DNA of 64,000 nt, from the NCBI GenBank assembly GCA_021648725.1, contig JAKISF010000013.1, forward strand, positions 17,346 through 81,345, read 5' to 3'. Below are positions 37,496 to 47,195 of the stretch, in pieces (the stretch's first letter is position 1; every line of letters begins with the position of its first letter). Source of the stretch: Bacteroidales bacterium. Lineage in GTDB: Bacteria > Bacteroidota > Bacteroidia > Bacteroidales > JAADGE01. Under the pieces are notes generated by a model, which did not search any database, was not told where the DNA came from, and saw only the letters and a list, made by a program, of their open reading frames with translations. The position numbers and the translations under genes are program-made.

Positions 37496-39832
37496 TTAAA
37501 ATCGGAAATTCCAAGAAACAGACGGAACTATACCAAACAAAGCCATTCGTTCTGCCTCCGGATTTCCGGTTTCTTTGTTTTCTTGAAATGTTATTGAATA
37601 TGCATTTTTTCTGTTATATACGTTATATACTGAAACATTTAAATCATTATAAAAATTTGTTGTTTTTTTTAAAACAAAAGTTACGCCGAGATCCAAACGA
37701 TGATAATTCGGCATTCTGTCTCCGTTTCTTTCTGTGTAAATATTTACGATTACACCGTCTATTTCCATTTTTCCTGCAGGAAAAGTAACAGCATCCCCCG
37801 TATAATATATCCAAGTTCCCGAAGCTGTTATTTTTGCTGTTATTTTATAACTCGCAACAAAAGAAAGGTCGTGAGTTCTGTCTTGCCTTGCCGAGAACCA
37901 GTTTCCGTTATAAATATCATCAAACTGTCTTTCTGATTTTAATAAGGTATAGCTTGCCCAGCCTGTTAATTTTCCTATGTTTTTCCTCAATAAAAACTCT
38001 GACCCGTATGCTTTTCCCCTTCCGAAAACCAGCTCTGCTTCAACATCTGGATTTCCGAAAGCATCTGCTCCGTCTTCAAAATCAACCTGATTAATTAAAT
38101 TTTTATAAAACCCCTCTACACTAAATTCAAACATATTATTTTTGAAATTTTTGAAATATCCGACGGCAAATTGATCGGCAGTTTCCGGTCTTATTAACGG
38201 TGTGCTCGGCATCCACATATCTGTAGGAGACCCGGATGTTGAATTAGACAGTAAATGTAAATATTGGCTCGTTCTGTTATAAGAAGCTTTCAGAGAACTT
38301 ATCTTATTAAGCATTAATGTTGTGTTTATTCGCGGTTCAAGGCAAAAATAAGTATTGTAAAATTCATTTTTTTTGTAAGCGGTTGAATCAATAATGTCAT
38401 TTTCTTCATTGTATTCTTTTATAACATACGGACCGACATTGTTGAACATTGATGCACGAATACCGTACTCTATTGAAAAAAGCCATCCTATTTTTTGCTT
38501 GTTTGAAACATAAATCGCAGACTCTAATGCTTTTTGTTCTGCAATTTCCGTTTTTATCTCCCTGTTTACCGCATCTTCTGTTGTGTCGTTTTTCATTGTT
38601 ACAGTAAAGTTCATCGGTTTAAACCGAAGAAAAGCACTTTGAACCCCGAAGCTGATTGTGTTATTTTTGCTTAAATACCACTTATAATCTTGTTTAACAC
38701 TATAATCATAAACACCGGCATTTAAATTTACATCAAAAGAAGAAAAGCCGACATTAAAACCATAGTTAAAATCACTGTATATTAATGATGTATTTGAAAA
38801 CAATTTATTGCTATACAGATGGTTCCACCGTAATGTTGCTGTTTTATTGCCCCAGTCAAAACCTGCAAAATCCATCCCGAAGGCATCTCTTCCAAAATAA
38901 CCGGATAAGTATATCCTGTCTTTTTCTCCGATTTTTAAATTCGCTTTTCCGTTTACATCATAAAAGTACAATGTCAGAGATTTATAGTCTTTTTTAAAAG
39001 TTCTGACAAACAAATCTGCATATGTTCTCCTTGCTGAAATAATAACAGATGCTTTGTTTTTTATAACCGGACCCTCGACAGTAATCCTGGTCGAAACCAA
39101 ACCGATTCCTCCTGAAACTTCAAAGTTTTTCATATTGCCGTTTTTCATTCTGATGTCTGTAACAGAAGATATTCTTCCTCCGTATTGAGCAGGAATTCCG
39201 GCTTTATACATTTTTAAGTTTTTTAAAGCATCTGAATTAAATACAGAGAAAAATCCGAGTAAATGTGAAGCATTATAAACTGTAGCCTCATCTAATAAAA
39301 TGAGATTCTGGTCAGAGTCGCCGCCTCTTACAAAAAAGCCGCTGCTGCCCTCAGAGCTAGGGCTTACTCCGGGCATCAACTGCATAGTTTTCAGCACATC
39401 TTGTTCTCCGAAAAGAACGGGGATTAACCTGCTTTCCTTAATATTTAATTTAATCGTACTTACTTCCGTTCCCGTAACATTTGCATCATTTCTTTCTCCT
39501 GAAATAATGACCTCGCCAACATCTGTTGTTTTCAACAAAAGTTCAACGTTTTGTGTTATATTATTGTTTAGGCTCACACTTTGCTCTTGCGAACCATACC
39601 CGATATAACCATAAGAAAGCGTATATTTCCCTTTTGGCAACGAAAGAGAATAAAAGCCGTATTCATTTGTAGTACACCCTATTGATGTGCCCCGAACATA
39701 AACCGAAGCATATAAAAGCTCCTCCCCGCTGTTTTTATCTCTAAGATAACCGCTTATCGTATAGTTTTGTGTATATACAACCGACTGTGAAAAAACCAAG
39801 AATATAATTAAAAAGAGAGTACTTTTATTCAT
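37496..39832 (-). CDS. TonB-dependent receptor with N-terminal carboxypeptidase-regulatory-like domain
   Basis: The 778-residue outer-membrane protein has a signal peptide (to about residue 22), a CarboxypepD_reg-like beta-sandwich (about 24-105, YTISGYLRDKNSGEELLYASVYV), a plug domain (about 125-230, GSSGFFVRGGDSDQNLILLDEA) and a 22-strand-type barrel that ends in Phe. There is no STN domain, so it should not signal through an anti-sigma factor. It is encoded just before the DUF4249 lipoprotein. The substrate is unknown; no siderophore or glycan genes are adjacent. Confidence 0.92.
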   Translation of the reverse strand: MNKSTLFLIIFLVFSQSVVYTQNYTISGYLRDKNSGEELLYASVYVRGTSIGCTTNEYGFYSLSLPKGKYTLSYGYIGYGSQEQSVSLNNNITQNVELLLKTTDVGEVIISGERNDANVTGTEVSTIKLNIKESRLIPVLFGEQDVLKTMQLMPGVSPSSEGSSGFFVRGGDSDQNLILLDEATVYNASHLLGFFSVFNSDALKNLKMYKAGIPAQYGGRISSVTDIRMKNGNMKNFEVSGGIGLVSTRITVEGPVIKNKASVIISARRTYADLFVRTFKKDYKSLTLYFYDVNGKANLKIGEKDRIYLSGYFGRDAFGMDFAGFDWGNKTATLRWNHLYSNKLFSNTSLIYSDFNYGFNVGFSSFDVNLNAGVYDYSVKQDYKWYLSKNNTISFGVQSAFLRFKPMNFTVTMKNDTTEDAVNREIKTEIAEQKALESAIYVSNKQKIGWLFSIEYGIRASMFNNVGPYVIKEYNEENDIIDSTAYKKNEFYNTYFCLEPRINTTLMLNKISSLKASYNRTSQYLHLLSNSTSGSPTDMWMPSTPLIRPETADQFAVGYFKNFKNNMFEFSVEGFYKNLINQVDFEDGADAFGNPDVEAELVFGRGKAYGSEFLLRKNIGKLTGWASYTLLKSERQFDDIYNGNWFSARQDRTHDLSFVASYKITAKITASGTWIYYTGDAVTFPAGKMEIDGVIVNIYTERNGDRMPNYHRLDLGVTFVLKKTTNFYNDLNVSVYNVYNRKNAYSITFQENKETGNPEAERMALFGIVPSVSWNFRF

Positions 39833-40004
39833 GGCTTCAAAGTTAATTTTACGATGTTAAAAGCTACATCAAACATAAGACGATTTATTAATCGGTTATA
39901 TTGCTTATAAAAGCAGAAACATCAAAAAAACAAACCGTTCTTACAAACAGAAAAAACAAACTTCTGCAAATTAGTAGCGAAGCAAATTTTGTTTTGTAAA
40001 GCAG

Positions 40005-40229
40005 TTAATCCGGATCTCCGTTTTCCTCACTGTCAAACAAAGAGGGATAATCTCTGTCGAATTGTCCGAGAACTTCTGTCATTACGGTTTCTCGAATAAA
40101 CCTAGATTTATTTTTTATTTTATATTTTTTACAATACCTTTCAAAAGCCTCGAGTTCGAGGTCGTTGAACAAAAATTGTACAGTGTGTTTTCTTTTTAGC
40201 TTTTCTTTTCTGTTAATAGCTTTGTCCAT
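40005..40229 (-). CDS. small ribbon-helix-helix-like protein
   Basis: Starting from the internal ATG at 40229 gives a 74-residue basic-then-acidic protein: KEKLKRKHTVQFLFNDLELEAFERYCKK in outline (strand, then helix) followed by NKSRFIRETVMTEVL (second helix). This is the strand-helix-helix order of RHH DNA-binding proteins, and I recall similar short proteins in Bacteroidota. The ATG at 40280 is less likely because it adds residues unlike the family. There is no toxin partner: the neighbours are the TonB receptor and an M3 peptidase. It may be a chromosomal regulator. Confidence 0.6.
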   Translation of the reverse strand: MDKAINRKEKLKRKHTVQFLFNDLELEAFERYCKKYKIKNKSRFIRETVMTEVLGQFDRDYPSLFDSEENGDPD

Positions 40230-40300
40230 CCCAAGTAAGAAATTATGCAACAAAGTTATATTTTTTTTATATCTGTACAAAACTGCTTTTCAGAGGATTT

Positions 40301-40328
40301 AAAAAAAGCCGAACAGAAAGCTCGGCTT
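40301..40328 (-). terminator. Rho-independent terminator of the M3 peptidase gene
   Basis: On the minus strand AAGCCGA...TCGGCTT form a 7-bp stem followed by a run of seven T, starting 18 bases after the stop codon. Confidence 0.8.
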
Positions 40329-40346
40329 AACACAAATATTGTGTGC

Positions 40347-42464
40347 TTATAACAACCCTTTGCGTTTTAAATGGGGCTCAATTGACGGTTCTTTACCCCT
40401 GAACGCTTTGTATAAATTCATCGGCTCATCGGTTCCGCCTTTTGAAATTAGTTTTTCTCTGAATGCTTTTGCTGTCTTTTGGTCAAACAAACCTGTTTCT
40501 TTAAAAGCCTCAAAAGCATCTGCATCTAAAACCGCAGCCCATTCATAACCGTAATATCCGGATGAATATCCTCCGCTGAAAATATGTGCAAAATTTGTGC
40601 TTCTGTATCTTACGATTATTTCCGGAAGCATCCCGATTTCTTTCATCACAGACTCCTCAAAATCATTTACATCAAGCGTGTTATTTTTTTTTGTCATTGT
40701 ATGCCACTTCATATCTAAATAAGATGCGGCAAGGTATTCAATTGTTCTGAAACCCTGATTAAAGAGACTGCTGTTTTGCAACTTTTCGATTAATTCCTCC
40801 GGGATAACTTCTCCTGTTTCATAATGCCTTGCATAAAGTCTCAGCATTTCGGGTTCTGATGCCCAGTTTTCCATTACTTGTGAAGGAAGTTCAACAAAAT
40901 CTCTTGCAACAGATGTTCCGGATAAGGTTTCGTATGTACAATTTGATAACAGTCCGTGTAATGCGTGACCAAATTCATGAAACATTGTTTCAACCTCTTC
41001 AAAGCTTAAAAGTGACGGTTTGCCGGCTGTCGGTTTTGTAAAGTTCATTACAGTCATAATAACCGGGGTAACATTTTTACCTTTAATTCTTGATTGTTTT
41101 CTGAAACTTGTCATCCAAGCCCCTCCTCGCTTACTTTCCCTGGGGAAAAAATCGGTGTAAAATATTCCGATATGTGTTCCGTCGGCTTCTTTTACTTCAA
41201 ATGCTTCCCCATCTTTATGATACAGAGGAATATCATTAACGGGAGTAAATGTAATTCCGTATAGTTTGTTTGCAAGCAAAAACATTCCTTCTCTTACGTT
41301 TTCAAGTTTAAAATATGGTCTTAATTCCTCTTCGTCTAAATTATATTTTTCTTTTCTTATTTTTTCTGAATAATACCACCAATCCCAAGGTTCTAATTTA
41401 AAATTATTGCCGTCTTTATAGATCATTGCTTGAAGACTTTCTGCCTCTTTTTTTGCAACAGGGAGAGCAGCACCCCAAATTTTATTTAGTAAATCATAAA
41501 CATTTTCCGGGTTTTTTGCCATATTAACATCTAAAACATATTCGGCATGGTTGTTAAAACCAAGTAAGTGAGCCCTTTCAACACGAAGGTTAACAATTTG
41601 TTTAATAATTTCTTTATTGTCGTTTTTGCCTCCGTTATTTCCTCTACTTATATATGCTTTAAACAACTTTTCTCTTAATTCTCTTTTTTCTGAATACGTT
41701 AAAAACGGGAATAAACTCGGTTTTAGAATCGTAAACACCCACTTTCCCTTGTAACCTTTTTCTTCTGCTGTTTCTTTTGCTGCTTGAATAACAGATTCGG
41801 GTAAACCGGCTAAATCTGCATCATTATCAATTACAATTCTGAAACCATTATTTTCATTTAGCAAATTTTCGCCAAATTGTAATGTCAGCATGGACAACTT
41901 TTCATTTATTTCTCGAAACCGGGCTTTTTTATTCTCGGCTAAATTTGCCCCGCCTCTTACAAAGTTTTCGTATATCTTTTTCAAAAGCATATTTTGCTCT
42001 GTGTTTAAATTGAAATTCTCTTTTTTACCATAAACACTTTTTATTCGCTTAAACAATTTGTCGTTTAATGCAATGTCGTCTTTATGTTTTGATAATAAAG
42101 GAGAAACCTCTTTTGAAATTTGGTTTATGCTGTCATTTGTATCCGCACTTTTCAGGTTGTAAAAAACAGAACTGACTCGGTTCAGCAACTCTCCGGAGTT
42201 ATCAAAAGCAACAATAGTATTTTCAAATGTTGCATCTTCTTTATTTTCTGCAATTACATCTATTTCCTCTTTTTGCTGTTTCATTGCTTCTTTAAAAGCC
42301 GGCAAATAATGTTTGTTTAAAATTTTATTGAAAGGCGGAACACCAAACGGAGTGTCAAACTTCGCCAATAAAGGATTGTCTTTTTCTGTCATAGCCCCAT
42401 CATTTTGTTTACAGGCACCGATAAAAACTAAAATAATTATCGATAATAAATATAATTTATTCAT
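40347..42464 (-). CDS. M3 family metallopeptidase lipoprotein (Dcp/oligopeptidase A-like)
   Basis: The 705-residue protein has lipobox IGAC (Cys at residue 18) and a full-length M3 thermolysin-like peptidase with zinc motif HEFGH (496-500), the third ligand expected in the FVELPSQVMENWA segment. Bacteroidota dipeptidyl-carboxypeptidase homologues of this length are common. The lipoprotein signal places it on a membrane facing the periplasm, unlike cytoplasmic E. coli OpdA. It probably degrades short peptides for nutrition or signal-peptide clearance. Confidence 0.92.
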   Translation of the reverse strand: MNKLYLLSIIILVFIGACKQNDGAMTEKDNPLLAKFDTPFGVPPFNKILNKHYLPAFKEAMKQQKEEIDVIAENKEDATFENTIVAFDNSGELLNRVSSVFYNLKSADTNDSINQISKEVSPLLSKHKDDIALNDKLFKRIKSVYGKKENFNLNTEQNMLLKKIYENFVRGGANLAENKKARFREINEKLSMLTLQFGENLLNENNGFRIVIDNDADLAGLPESVIQAAKETAEEKGYKGKWVFTILKPSLFPFLTYSEKRELREKLFKAYISRGNNGGKNDNKEIIKQIVNLRVERAHLLGFNNHAEYVLDVNMAKNPENVYDLLNKIWGAALPVAKKEAESLQAMIYKDGNNFKLEPWDWWYYSEKIRKEKYNLDEEELRPYFKLENVREGMFLLANKLYGITFTPVNDIPLYHKDGEAFEVKEADGTHIGIFYTDFFPRESKRGGAWMTSFRKQSRIKGKNVTPVIMTVMNFTKPTAGKPSLLSFEEVETMFHEFGHALHGLLSNCTYETLSGTSVARDFVELPSQVMENWASEPEMLRLYARHYETGEVIPEELIEKLQNSSLFNQGFRTIEYLAASYLDMKWHTMTKKNNTLDVNDFEESVMKEIGMLPEIIVRYRSTNFAHIFSGGYSSGYYGYEWAAVLDADAFEAFKETGLFDQKTAKAFREKLISKGGTDEPMNLYKAFRGKEPSIEPHLKRKGLL

Positions 42465-42635
42465 AAAATCAGTTTTTTAAATTAAGAAACAAATATGCGA
42501 ATTCTTTCATAAATAAATTTATTTTTAATACAAATAATAAAAAAAAACGGATAACCGTATTCATTTAAGCTGTTTGTACCGAAAATTTATATTTTTTCAA
42601 AAAATATTATTTATATTTATTGCTTCAAAACAAAA

Positions 42636-43325
42636 ATGATGCGAAGGCTCGTTATTTCGGACATACACGGTTGCAGCAAAACATTAAGGGCACTACTGGA
42701 TAAAATTTTTCTTACAAAAGAGGACGAGTTATATTTTTTAGGAGATTATATTGACCGAGGTCCTGACAGCAGCGGAGTTTTGGAAATTATAATTAACTTG
42801 CAAGAATCCGGCTTTCGTATTTTTCCGATTATGGGAAACCATGAATATCAGGTGCTTAAAGCACAAAAAGATTACGATAAGCGTTCGTTTTATTACTTTA
42901 TGAAAAAGCTGAATAAAAGTGCAGACTTGCTGAATAAAAACAAGAAAATAAAAAAGAAATATCGTAATTTTATGAAAAGTTTACCATATTACATTGAGCT
43001 TGACGATTTCTTTTTGGTTCATGCAGGTTTTGATTTCAGAAAAGAAAAACCGTTTGAAGATATTGACTCTATGCTTAATATAAGAGGGTTTAAGTATGAT
43101 AAAAGACAAGCCAAGGGCAAAACAATTATATACGGACACACACCGGTTAATTATAATAAAATTTTAAAAAAGATTAAAAATCGAAAAAATAAAATACCTC
43201 TTGATAACGGCTGTATTTACACAAAAAAACATAAATACTATGATTTTACAAAGCTTCATCGGCTGTGTTGTTTGAATCTTGACTCTTATGAGTTAATTTG
43301 TCAAGAAAATGTTGAATTTGTTTGA
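42636..43325 (+). CDS. serine/threonine-type metallophosphoesterase
   Basis: The 229-residue protein carries the PPP-family metal motifs in order: SDIHG (Asp9, His11), GDYIDRGPDS (about 36-45), GNHEY (about 67) and late His residues in LVHAGF and YGHTPV. These are the hallmarks of bacterial PrpA/PrpE-like protein phosphatases and diadenosine tetraphosphatase-like enzymes. Which substrate is used cannot be decided. The gene stands alone with an AT-rich upstream region of about 170 bp. Confidence 0.85.
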   Translation: MMRRLVISDIHGCSKTLRALLDKIFLTKEDELYFLGDYIDRGPDSSGVLEIIINLQESGFRIFPIMGNHEYQVLKAQKDYDKRSFYYFMKKLNKSADLLNKNKKIKKKYRNFMKSLPYYIELDDFFLVHAGFDFRKEKPFEDIDSMLNIRGFKYDKRQAKGKTIIYGHTPVNYNKILKKIKNRKNKIPLDNGCIYTKKHKYYDFTKLHRLCCLNLDSYELICQENVEFV

Positions 43326-43407
43326 TTAAAATGTGCTGCAGAACATTAGGTTTACAAAAAAATTGGGTACCTTTGCTTAATTATTTTATTAATTAAAACC
43401 AAGTAAT

Positions 43408-44049
43408 ATGAAAAAAATATTAAGTGTTGCAATTCTTTCGGTATTGATTTTTTCAACTTTTACCGGATGTAAAAAAGGGAGTAATGATTCGTTTTCTTTA
43501 TTGTCAAGAAAAGCCAGAATAACGGGAGTCTGGAATTTAACAAATGCCGACTACGAAGAAAAAGATGTTAATAGCGGAGATACTGAGATTACAAGTTTTT
43601 CTTTTGACGGTGCAAATATGACAGAAACCGTAAACGGAGACGGCCAGACTTACAAATATTCGGAAAAACTTACAATTGACAAAGACGGAACATTTAAAGT
43701 CGTAACAGAAGAAGAAATAGATTACTGGGACAATACAAACCTTCAAATGGCAAAAGGAATAAGAGAAGAAACAATGGAAGGTGTTTGGTATTTTCTTGAC
43801 GGGAACGATGCGTTAGATGTTAAAAACAAAGAAAGAGTTGAGTTTTTAATTGAAAAATTCAGACAAATTGATCCGGACGGAGACACTTTCGAGTATGAAT
43901 TATCCGGCAAGTCTAATAATTGGATTAATATATTTTTACTTGACAGGCTGGCAAAGGACGAGATTGTTACGTTGTTTGATTTTATTCAAACAATGGGAGG
44001 AGATTCTTTTTCAAAAACGGGAACGAAAACCTACACAAAAGAAAAATAA
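43408..44049 (+). CDS. lipoprotein with lipocalin-like features
   Basis: The 213-residue protein has lipobox FTGC (Cys at residue 20). Repeating beta-strand patterns follow, opening with ARITGVWNLT, the start typical of the lipocalin-like (DUF4923-type) lipoproteins of Bacteroidota. No catalytic motif. It ends 16 bp before a strong bidirectional terminator. Function is unknown. Confidence 0.65.
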   Translation: MKKILSVAILSVLIFSTFTGCKKGSNDSFSLLSRKARITGVWNLTNADYEEKDVNSGDTEITSFSFDGANMTETVNGDGQTYKYSEKLTIDKDGTFKVVTEEEIDYWDNTNLQMAKGIREETMEGVWYFLDGNDALDVKNKERVEFLIEKFRQIDPDGDTFEYELSGKSNNWINIFLLDRLAKDEIVTLFDFIQTMGGDSFSKTGTKTYTKEK

Positions 44050-44064
44050 GTTAAATAAACTCAT

Positions 44065-44095
44065 AAAAAACCGTTTCTGCAGAAACGGTTTTTTT
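44065..44095. terminator. bidirectional terminator
   Basis: ACCGTTTC-TGCA-GAAACGGT with flanking A and T runs is a near-perfect palindrome between two convergent genes. It can end transcription from the lipoprotein gene (+) and the STN-protein gene (-); the latter's stop codon overlaps its end. Confidence 0.88.
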
Positions 44096-45611
44096 ATTTT
44101 TTAAAATTTAGCTTGACTCTTATTTTTTCTATTGCATCCGAAATTGTTTTTTCCGGCGTTATAAAATTATTTGCTCCCCAAAAATCAGAATCATAGGTAT
44201 AGCCGTTATCAATAAAAACCAAGTTTTTCGAAGCAACTTTTTCTCTTTTAAATTTTTCGATATTAACTGTATCAACATTCAAAACAACCGTTTCGAAAAA
44301 GGTTTTGTATTTTCCGTAAAAAAGCTCTCTTTTTTGCTTAATTCTGAAAACTAAATCGGCACGAACATGACTTAAAACATACTTTTCTCCTGCCGGTTTA
44401 TAGCTGACCCTATAAGTTGCAGAAACAGGGATGACTTTAAAACGGCGGCTTTTTTTTGCAATAAAATTTACTTTTCGGTTTCCGTCCTTTAAGTTCACTT
44501 CAAATTCGGCATAAATAATTGACAAACTTTTTGTTTCAATATAAATTTGACCTTTATAAAGTGAGGTTTCAACATTTTCTTTTTGAGTAAAATCAATAAC
44601 ATAAGCCAGCTTATTTCCGAAAGTTACAATATCCGTTGTTCGGTACTTATAATTTGGCATTTCTGCCTCTTGAAGAAAATCTGTCGGGTTTTTGATGATA
44701 TCAAGCTCTAATCCGGAATACAACCCGTTTTTTAACTTTACGTTAAGTGTATCTGTTTGTTCGGCATTAATAATTTTACGAGATTTTTCAATGCTGATTT
44801 TATCTGAATTAAAAGATGCTTTATAAGGCGTTTTGTATATTTTAATGACCGCCTCCGAAAAGTTGAGTACACGGTTTTTTCTTATCACCCCCTCACGATA
44901 AAAAGCCGTAAGTATGCTCTGTTTTTGAAGATAGTTTTTTTGTTTGTTTTTTAAAGCTTGCTTTAGAATTTTTACCGGATCGCCTGTTCTGATAATAACC
45001 TCTTGAACAGAAATAAAATCTTCAATTAATTGAATATTATATTTGGTTTTTTTTATTCCGGAAACAGTAATAAATTGAGTTTTATAGCCTATGTGTGAAA
45101 TAAACAGGGTTGAATCTTTTAGTGATTTGTCTATTTTGAATGTGAAAACCCCGTTTTGGTTTGAAACGGTTCCGATTCCGGTATTCAAAATGCCGATTGA
45201 GGAATACGGGACCAGGGCTCCGGTTCTTTTATCTGTTATTTTTCCGGATATATAAATTTGATTTTTTGAACTGCCTTCCGATTTCTTAAAAAAGTTGCTT
45301 TGTTGCTTCTTACATATTATAATGTGGTCTTCTATAATTTTGTATGTTAAGCTGCTGTCTGCCAATATCATATCAAGGGTGCTTTTTATTGATGCGTTTT
45401 TGGCAGAGTATGTAATAATTTTATTTTCGGGAATAACATCCGGGCTATAAGTGAAAAAATAACCTGTTTGACTTGAAATTTGTTTTAAAACAAATTTAAT
45501 GCTTTTGTTTTTAGCTTTTATGGTTACAAATTTATTTGACAGGGAAGTTTGAGAATAAATAAAACTTATTCCCGAAAAGCACATTAATATTATTAATGCA
45601 AGCTTCTTCAT
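44094..45611 (-). CDS. STN and carboxypeptidase-regulatory-like domain protein without a receptor barrel
   Basis: The 505-residue protein has a signal peptide ending near YSQ (residue ~21) and a secretin/TonB short N-terminal domain (STN, about 24-95). A CarboxypepD_reg-like sandwich follows (about 122-200, GKITDKRTGALVPYSSIGI), then a ~300-residue domain with YREGVIRKNRVLNFSEAVI and DFWGANNFITPE. That last domain is shared with the protein at 47196-48488. There is no plug or TonB barrel. STN domains contact FecR-type anti-sigma factors, and the gene follows FecR by 22 bp, so it is the likely signal input of this cluster. Confidence 0.82.
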   Translation of the reverse strand: MKKLALIILMCFSGISFIYSQTSLSNKFVTIKAKNKSIKFVLKQISSQTGYFFTYSPDVIPENKIITYSAKNASIKSTLDMILADSSLTYKIIEDHIIICKKQQSNFFKKSEGSSKNQIYISGKITDKRTGALVPYSSIGILNTGIGTVSNQNGVFTFKIDKSLKDSTLFISHIGYKTQFITVSGIKKTKYNIQLIEDFISVQEVIIRTGDPVKILKQALKNKQKNYLQKQSILTAFYREGVIRKNRVLNFSEAVIKIYKTPYKASFNSDKISIEKSRKIINAEQTDTLNVKLKNGLYSGLELDIIKNPTDFLQEAEMPNYKYRTTDIVTFGNKLAYVIDFTQKENVETSLYKGQIYIETKSLSIIYAEFEVNLKDGNRKVNFIAKKSRRFKVIPVSATYRVSYKPAGEKYVLSHVRADLVFRIKQKRELFYGKYKTFFETVVLNVDTVNIEKFKREKVASKNLVFIDNGYTYDSDFWGANNFITPEKTISDAIEKIRVKLNFKK

Positions 45612-45633
45612 ATAATAACAGGTTCGTTTTCCT

Positions 45634-46578
45634 TCAATCTTTATAAATAATAATTTTATTCTTTTCTTGTTTGTATTTTAAATTATGTGCAGAACAAATA
45701 ATCTCTAATGCAACAGTTAATGCTTTGTTTCGGGGATTTGAAACAATTGGTAACTTGCCGATTTTTGGATCTTCAATAACAATTTCGGCATTATATGCTT
45801 TATTAAAGTCTTCAATTACTTTATTTAGTTTTTCTCCGTTGTAATTAAAACATTTTGTTTTCCAAGATAAATAATTTTTGTTTTTATTTACAGATTTGGA
45901 AAGAATGTTATTTTCAATTTTTCCGACTTCTTCGGGCTTTAAAATGATGTTTTCTTTGTTATTATTTGAGAGTTTTATTTTTCCGGTTTTGACTGTAACC
46001 GTAATATCTGTTTTTTTACTTGTTAAAACATTAAAAGATGTTCCCAAAACGGTAATTTCGGTATTGTTTGATCTAATAACAAAGGGAATTTTTGGATTTC
46101 TTTTAATTTCAAAAAAAGCTTCTCCGGAGAATTCGACCGATCTGTTAATTTTCGAAAATTCTTCAGGAAACCTAATTTCGGAGTTTTTATTAAGGGTTAA
46201 AACAGAACCGTCAGGTAAAACGATTTCTTTAATTTCATTTCCCGAACTTATTTCTGTAAATTGGTTGTCGGTAAAATTGTTTATTAAAAAATATCCGAAA
46301 ATTGTTGTTACCGCTAATATTATGACAGATGCCGCAATATTTCTTGTTTTATACAGAGATTTTCTTTTCTGAATAGGTGTTTTCGGGGTTTCAACATCTT
46401 TTTTAAATTCAAACCAAGCTTTGTCTGCATTGAATATGTGACGTTCTTTTGTTTTTATTTTGCCGGAATAGTTTTTTAGCGAGTGGCTTTTTATTTGGTT
46501 TGAAACGGCTTTTCTTTCATTTTCGGAAAGAGTTCCGGTAATAAAATTTGATATGGTTTGATATTCTTTTTGTGACAT
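45634..46578 (-). CDS. FecR-type anti-sigma factor
   Basis: The 314-residue protein has a cytoplasmic N-terminus of about 80 residues, one membrane helix (about 83-101), a FecR domain (about 110-205; EIVLPDGSVLTLN, then EGEAFFEI-like) and a C-terminal DUF4974 domain (about 235-312). It should bind the ECF sigma factor encoded 2 bp upstream and receive the signal from the STN protein encoded downstream. Confidence 0.92.
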   Translation of the reverse strand: MSQKEYQTISNFITGTLSENERKAVSNQIKSHSLKNYSGKIKTKERHIFNADKAWFEFKKDVETPKTPIQKRKSLYKTRNIAASVIILAVTTIFGYFLINNFTDNQFTEISSGNEIKEIVLPDGSVLTLNKNSEIRFPEEFSKINRSVEFSGEAFFEIKRNPKIPFVIRSNNTEITVLGTSFNVLTSKKTDITVTVKTGKIKLSNNNKENIILKPEEVGKIENNILSKSVNKNKNYLSWKTKCFNYNGEKLNKVIEDFNKAYNAEIVIEDPKIGKLPIVSNPRNKALTVALEIICSAHNLKYKQEKNKIIIYKD

Positions 46579-46580
46579 TT

Positions 46581-47114
46581 TTATTTGTTTAGTGCGTATT
46601 CGGGAAAATAAATTCTGAATGTTTTTAGTGCTTTGCTTATATTTGCTTCAACCGTTTTTACGGAAACAGACATTTCTTTTGCAATCTCTTTATACCGTAA
46701 GCCTTTAAATCTGCTTAATTTAAAAATTTCTATACACTTGTCGGGTAAAGTGTTGAGAGCTTCGTTAAAAATATCGATGCTTTCTTCAAAAACTAAAGTT
46801 TCATGCGGGTTAGTTGTTTCTGTATTATTTTGCATTTCAATGTGTTTTTCATAGACACGAATAATTTTTTTGTGATTTATATTTTGCAAACATTTGTTTC
46901 TTACCGAAATATACAAATATGATTTAACAGAAACTTTCACTTTTACAGAAAATCGCTTTTCCCAGATTTTATAAAAAACATCTTGTACTACCTCTTCGGC
47001 ATCTTCATTTCTGTTGGTATATTTTAGGGCAAAACGGCATAATTCAGAATAATATTTCTTGAATATAATTTCAAAGGTTTCAATATTAATATTTTTAAAA
47101 TTTTCAACTTCCAA
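46581..47114 (-). CDS. ECF RNA polymerase sigma factor
   Basis: The 177-residue protein has sigma region 2 (FALKYTNRNEDAEEVVQDVFYKIWEKR, about 25-60) and region 4 (RYKEIAKEMSVSVKTVEANISKAL, about 140-165), with no region 1 or 3, as in the Bacteroidota FecI-like ECF group. It is the first gene of sigma-FecR-STN. Its target promoters cannot be read from this window, but the upstream paralogous carboxypeptidase-regulatory gene is an obvious candidate. Confidence 0.94.
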   Translation of the reverse strand: MEVENFKNINIETFEIIFKKYYSELCRFALKYTNRNEDAEEVVQDVFYKIWEKRFSVKVKVSVKSYLYISVRNKCLQNINHKKIIRVYEKHIEMQNNTETTNPHETLVFEESIDIFNEALNTLPDKCIEIFKLSRFKGLRYKEIAKEMSVSVKTVEANISKALKTFRIYFPEYALNK

Positions 47115-47195
47115 ATCGGATAATTTTTACAAAAATACAGGTTTTCATAAAAAGCCGATATTGGGTATAAATATCGACTTTTTTGAATGCGAAAA

